DNA of 19,803 nucleotides, taken from contig CAJOPJ010000100.1 of NCBI GenBank assembly GCA_905236325.1, forward strand, positions 1 to 19,803. Reading direction: 5' to 3'. Position numbers and translations under genes: made by a program. A model generated the notes under the pieces. The model did no database searches, was not told where the DNA came from, and saw nothing but the letters and a program-made list of their open reading frames with translations. Position 1 is the stretch's first letter; every line of letters starts with the position of its first letter. This stretch comes from an uncultured Selenomonadaceae bacterium (lineage in GTDB: Bacteria > Bacillota > Negativicutes > Selenomonadales > Selenomonadaceae). Below are positions 16,475 to 19,803 of this stretch, in pieces.

Positions 16475-16502
16475 TTGCAAATAATCAAAATTTCTGTAGA
16501 AT
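16475..16502 (+). promoter_or_regulatory. Promoter for the efp operon
   Basis: TTGCAA (16475-16480) and TAGAAT (16497-16502) with a 16-nt spacer, about 32 nt before the efp start. The 150-nt divergent region also holds two GCTTGC copies (16443-16448, 16473-16478) and an A/T palindrome between them; no other gene is seen there. Confidence 0.6.
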
Positions 16503-16534
16503 AACCTTTGAATTTTAATTAGGAGATGATTTAA

Positions 16535-17092
16535 TTGATTTCAAGTACAGACTTCAGAACCGGCTTGACTATCGAAATTGACGGCAACGCTTGGCAGGTC
16601 GTGGAATTTCAACATGTCAAACCAGGTAAAGGCGCGGCTTTCGTCCGCACAAAAATCAAAAATGTTGAAACCGGCGCAGTCGTCGAAAGAACTTTCAATC
16701 CAAATGAAAAAATGCCCCCGGCAAGGCTCGACACGCGCAGAATGCAGTATCTTTATGAAGAAGGCGGCAACTACACCTTCATGGACACTGAAACCTATGA
16801 ACAAATGGAACTTACTAAAGAACAACTCGGCGATACGCTCAACTTCTTGCTTGAAAATATGGAAGTCAATTTGCAGACTTTCAAGGAAAGAATTATCGGC
16901 GTGACTTTGCCAAACTCTGTCGAACTTAAAGTCACTGAATGTGAACCGGCCGTCAAAGGCAACACTGCCACCGGCGCAACAAAAAATGCTACGCTCGAAA
17001 CAGGCTATGTTGTGCGCGTACCACTGTTTATCAATGAAGGCGATGTCTTGAGAATCGACACACGCACAGGCAGCTACATTGAACGCGCTTGA
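16535..17092 (+). CDS. efp: Translation elongation factor P
   Basis: Relieves ribosome stalling at polyproline stretches. 185 residues, standard length, with three beta-barrel domains: KOW-like N-terminus (MISSTDFRTGLTIEIDG), the OB domain, and the C-terminal OB-like domain ending TGYVVRVPLFINEGDVLRI and TRTGSYIERA. The modified-loop residue is Lys32 in KPGKGAAF, the same position that carries 5-aminopentanol in B. subtilis; I cannot tell which modification occurs here. TTG 16535 is the only start, preceded by AGGAGATGA. The gene overlaps the next ORF by 14 nt. A long antisense ORF across it is a shadow. Confidence 0.97.
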   Translation: MISSTDFRTGLTIEIDGNAWQVVEFQHVKPGKGAAFVRTKIKNVETGAVVERTFNPNEKMPPARLDTRRMQYLYEEGGNYTFMDTETYEQMELTKEQLGDTLNFLLENMEVNLQTFKERIIGVTLPNSVELKVTECEPAVKGNTATGATKNATLETGYVVRVPLFINEGDVLRIDTRTGSYIERA

Positions 17093-17447
17093 TTTTGTCC
17101 ACGCCGCGCAGGAAATTAAAATCCAAATCACAGACTCAATAAACGCCGGCGAAAATCCTGCAAAAATCTTGCTTGAAGTAGCAAAGTGGCTCAGCGATAT
17201 CACCGGCGAACAAAGTTTTTATAATGAAACTTATCAACAGCTTTTAGCTATTCAAGGTCTTGCGCTTGAAGATAAATTTCTGCTGGAAACTGAACTTGCC
17301 GAAGTCAAAACGCGCTTAAAAAAAATTCAAGCGGCTTATCAAGATGAAAGTTTTACTGAGGAAGAACATAAGCGTATGCACTATGCAATTGAACGGCATA
17401 AGCAAGAAATTGAGCGTCTTTGCAGGATAAATAAATCAAGCAACTAA
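17079..17447 (+). CDS. Small unrecognised coiled-coil protein between efp and thrC
   Basis: 122 residues; I do not recognise the family. No signal peptide or membrane helix is apparent, so it is likely cytoplasmic. The sequence is almost entirely helical in character and highly charged: a middle part IQGLALEDKFLLETELAEV and a Lys/Glu/Arg-rich C-terminus (HKRMHYAIERHKQEIERL) with heptad-like spacing. It begins at TTG 17079 inside the efp end (14-nt overlap), 8 nt after an AGG, and its TAA overlaps an ATG of the thrC frame. The overlaps on both sides and normal codon use support a real gene coupled to efp. A binding or scaffolding role is conceivable but unproven. Confidence 0.75.
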   Translation: MNALDFVHAAQEIKIQITDSINAGENPAKILLEVAKWLSDITGEQSFYNETYQQLLAIQGLALEDKFLLETELAEVKTRLKKIQAAYQDESFTEEEHKRMHYAIERHKQEIERLCRINKSSN

Positions 17448-17467
17448 TGCTTTTGGGAGTGAGAATT

Positions 17468-18979
17468 TTGAAATACACAAGCACGCGTTCAAAAATTGAA
17501 CCAATAACTTCGGCAAAGGCAATTTTGCAAGGTCTTTCAAATGACGGCGGACTTTTCGTGCCGGAAGAAATCCCCAAAATGTCGCTTGAAGAAATTAAAA
17601 ACCTGTTGCCGCTGGAATATGAACAACGCGCAGTTGCAACTTTGCGCAAATTTCTAACTGACTTTACAGAAACTGAACTTACAGAATGTGCGCAAGTTGC
17701 TTATGATTGGTTTGACGACGCTTCAAAAGTCCCAATGTCAATTTTGGTTCACGACATTAAAAACCCAACAGCCCAAGTCGGCGTACTGGAACTTTGGCAC
17801 GGTCCAACAAGCGCATTTAAAGATATGGCTCTGCAAATGTTGCCGCAACTTATGACTAAGGCAATGAAAAAAGTCTCCGAAAAACACAATATCTTAATTT
17901 TAACCGCAACTTCAGGCGATACAGGTAAAGCAGCTTTGGCAGGATTTGCTGATGTGCCACAAATCAAAATTATGGTCTTCTATCCCGACGGCGGAGTCAG
18001 CAAAATTCAACGCTTGCAAATGGTAACTCAAACCGGCAAAAATGTTAAAGTCGTCGCGGTGCGCGGCAATTTTGATGATACTCAAACCGGCGTAAAGAAA
18101 ATTTTCAGCAACGAAAATATCCGCGCGGAACTTGAAAAGAAAAATGTAAAACTAAGCAGCGCAAATTCAATCAACTGGGGCAGACTTGCGCCGCAAATTG
18201 TTTATTATTTCTCTGGCTACGCTGATTTTGTTAAAAATAATGTCATAAAACTTGGCGAAGAAGTCAATATCGCCGTGCCGACAGGTAATTTCGGCAACAT
18301 TCTTGCTGCTTACTACGCAAAGCGCATGGGGCTTCCTGTCAAGAAAATTATCTGCGCATCGAATATAAATCATGTGTTGACAGATTTCTTTAAAACCGGC
18401 GTTTATAACAGAAATTTGACTTTCCACAAAACAATTTCGCCTTCAATGGATATTTTAATTTCCAGCAATCTTGAACGCCTGCTCTACCATGAAACCGGCG
18501 GAGATTTTCAGCGCGTCAATCAATTTATGCAGGAACTTTCCAAAACAGGTAAATACAAAATCGACAGCGCACTTAAGCAGAAATTGAACAATATTTTTTA
18601 TGCAACCTACGCAACTGAGGAAGAAACCTTGTCGTTAATTAAGGAAGTTTTCGGCAATTACAAATATTTAGTTGATACCCATACAGCGGTCGCGCTTTCT
18701 GCAGTCGGAAAATATCGCCGTGAAACTAAAGACTTAACACCAATTTTGGTTGCGTCAACAGCGTCGCCTTTCAAGTTCACAAATGCAGTCTTAAATGCGC
18801 TTGGCGAAAATGTAGCTGATGTGGACGACTTAAAACAGTTGAACAAATTGAACGCTCTAACTGACAAACCTATACCAAAAAATCTTGCGTCGCTAGCCAA
18901 TGCAGAAATTTTGCACACTGAAATTTGCAATTGCGAAGATATGCCTGCTGAAGTCCTGAATTTTGCAGGTGCTAAATAA
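17468..18979 (+). CDS. thrC: Threonine synthase
   Basis: PLP enzyme converting O-phosphohomoserine to threonine. 503 residues, of the longer (ThrC class II-like) type with an N-terminal domain before the PLP fold: MKYTSTRSKIEPITSAKAIL, LSNDGGLFVPEEIP. The PLP lysine is Lys118 in HGPTSAFKDMALQ, the phosphate-binding loops are ATSGDTGKAAL and PTGNFGNILAAYYAK, and NSINWGRLAPQIVYY is typical of the class. ATG 17447 overlaps the upstream stop, but TTG 17468 sits 8 nt after GGAG (17456-17459) and matches the family N-terminus, so it is preferred. Directly followed by trkA with no gap. Confidence 0.96.
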   Translation: MKYTSTRSKIEPITSAKAILQGLSNDGGLFVPEEIPKMSLEEIKNLLPLEYEQRAVATLRKFLTDFTETELTECAQVAYDWFDDASKVPMSILVHDIKNPTAQVGVLELWHGPTSAFKDMALQMLPQLMTKAMKKVSEKHNILILTATSGDTGKAALAGFADVPQIKIMVFYPDGGVSKIQRLQMVTQTGKNVKVVAVRGNFDDTQTGVKKIFSNENIRAELEKKNVKLSSANSINWGRLAPQIVYYFSGYADFVKNNVIKLGEEVNIAVPTGNFGNILAAYYAKRMGLPVKKIICASNINHVLTDFFKTGVYNRNLTFHKTISPSMDILISSNLERLLYHETGGDFQRVNQFMQELSKTGKYKIDSALKQKLNNIFYATYATEEETLSLIKEVFGNYKYLVDTHTAVALSAVGKYRRETKDLTPILVASTASPFKFTNAVLNALGENVADVDDLKQLNKLNALTDKPIPKNLASLANAEILHTEICNCEDMPAEVLNFAGAK

Positions 18980-19803
18980 ATGCGCGTAGTAATTGTCGGC
19001 GCAGGTAAACTTGGCTACACAATCGCCGAGCTTTTAAGCAATGAACAAATTGAAGTTGTCGTCGTCGACAAGGAAGAATCCCAACTTACTGCGGTCAAAG
19101 AAACGCTCGATGTTATGACAATCAACAAAAATGGCGCAAATCCAATCACGCTGGACGACCCCGACATAAGCCGCGCAGATATTTTAATCGCAGTCACAGC
19201 AACAGATGAAGTCAACATGGTTGCCTGTATCTTGGCTAAAAAGCACGGCATAGCCCACACCATAGCCAGAATCCGCGATATGCAGTTCATGGGCGAAGCT
19301 AAAGACTACATGAAAAATAATTTCGACATTGACTTGATGATAAACCCCGAACTGATTGCCGCACAGGAAATTTACAGAATTTTAATGACACCCGCCGCCT
19401 TGAATGTCGATGAATTTGCTGACGGCAAAGTCCGCCTGTTCGAAGTCAAAATTCGCCGCAAAAGCCCGCTCGCAAATATTCCACTGAAAAATTTAAAACT
19501 GCCTCCAGGCGTGCTTGCAGGCTTAATAAATCGCGACCACAGAATGATTATTCCGCACGGCGATGATGTTTTGCAGACAAATGACAGCGCATATTTTATC
19601 GGCTTTCCGGAAGCTATTGAAAAATTCAGCGCAAATTTCGTTCAGCAAAATTCAAGACCACTAGAGCGCGTTATGATTATCGGCGCAGGCAGAATCGCTC
19701 GCAGTTTGGCAGTCCAACTCAATAAAGCCGGCGTTTCTGTCAAAGTCATTGAACAAAATCGCGAACGCTGCGCACAAATGGCTGAAATTTTGAACAGCGA
19801 CAG
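18980..19803 (+). CDS. trkA: Trk-type potassium uptake regulatory subunit TrkA (3' end outside window)
   Basis: The first 274 residues are visible, roughly 60% of the usual length of about 450. TrkA is the cytoplasmic NAD(H)-binding ring that gates a membrane TrkH/KtrB potassium channel. The first Rossmann domain has GAGKLG (7-12) and Asp30 at the end of the second strand (VVVVDKEES), which favours NAD(H) over NADPH. A TrkA-C (RCK-C) domain lies at about 135-215, and a second Rossmann domain begins MIIGAGRIA (from residue 232) and is cut by the window edge. ATG 18980 follows the thrC stop immediately, with an AGG in the thrC 3' end about 11 nt upstream. A trkH gene may follow outside the window. 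Confidence 0.95.
   Translation, partial: MRVVIVGAGKLGYTIAELLSNEQIEVVVVDKEESQLTAVKETLDVMTINKNGANPITLDDPDISRADILIAVTATDEVNMVACILAKKHGIAHTIARIRDMQFMGEAKDYMKNNFDIDLMINPELIAAQEIYRILMTPAALNVDEFADGKVRLFEVKIRRKSPLANIPLKNLKLPPGVLAGLINRDHRMIIPHGDDVLQTNDSAYFIGFPEAIEKFSANFVQQNSRPLERVMIIGAGRIARSLAVQLNKAGVSVKVIEQNRERCAQMAEILNSD

Noticed and set aside
16385..16480. 32-residue N-terminal extension of the glucosaminidase protein
   Set aside because: It reads through its own GGAGG ribosome binding site and -10 box; the TTG at 16384 gives a clean signal peptide.
16541..17203. Long minus-strand ORF (220 codons) opposite efp
   Set aside because: It is antisense to a certain gene, has no family features or ribosome binding site, and its length follows from efp codon composition.
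1..19803. CRISPR arrays, tRNA or rRNA genes, insertion sequences, prophage or defence genes
   Set aside because: No spaced repeats, RNA gene signatures, transposase/integrase motifs or terminal inverted repeats were seen; all gaps are under about 150 nt.

Overview
The window is a densely packed chromosomal region with 17 protein-coding genes, 15 on the + strand. I see no rRNA, tRNA, CRISPR array, insertion sequence or phage gene. It combines a Firmicute-type replicative polymerase (PolC) and low-to-moderate GC, AT-rich spacers with LpxC, an enzyme of lipid A synthesis. That combination points to a diderm Firmicute of the class Negativicutes (Selenomonas/Veillonella/Acidaminococcus relatives). 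The genus cannot be fixed from the sequence alone.

Layout. (1) 1-6.5 kb: the 3' part of polC, then recJ, prfB (with the programmed +1 frameshift of release factor 2) and a DUF2993/LmeA-like lipid-binding protein, closed by a clear intrinsic terminator at about 6.52 kb. (2) 6.55-15.0 kb: two extended -10 elements precede a tightly packed run: a DUF5693 membrane protein, csaB (polysaccharide pyruvyl transferase), lpxC, gdpP (c-di-AMP phosphodiesterase), coaX, dusB and pth. Junctions are 4-nt overlaps or gaps of 2-42 nt. (3) 15.0-16.4 kb: a minus-strand pair, a secreted glucosaminidase-domain protein followed by an MgtC/SapB membrane protein, convergent with and overlapping pth. (4) 16.4-19.8 kb: a divergent promoter region, then efp, an unrecognised 122-residue ORF, thrC and the 5' part of trkA.

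How the genes fit together. The first block is DNA replication, repair and translation termination. The second is dominated by the envelope: csaB would modify the cell-wall polymer that S-layer-homology proteins bind, lpxC commits to LPS, and gdpP sets c-di-AMP, which in Firmicutes controls turgor and K+ uptake. The window ends in a K+ uptake regulator, trkA.

Most notable points: the PolC lacks the proofreading exonuclease that normally interrupts its PHP domain; the prfB frameshift site has a longer than classic Shine-Dalgarno spacing; at least eight genes start with TTG; and the GC skew of the + strand flips abruptly at the csaB/lpxC junction without a change of gene direction. I found no clear new defence or mobile system. 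The least understood pieces are DUF5693-CsaB and the small ORF after efp.
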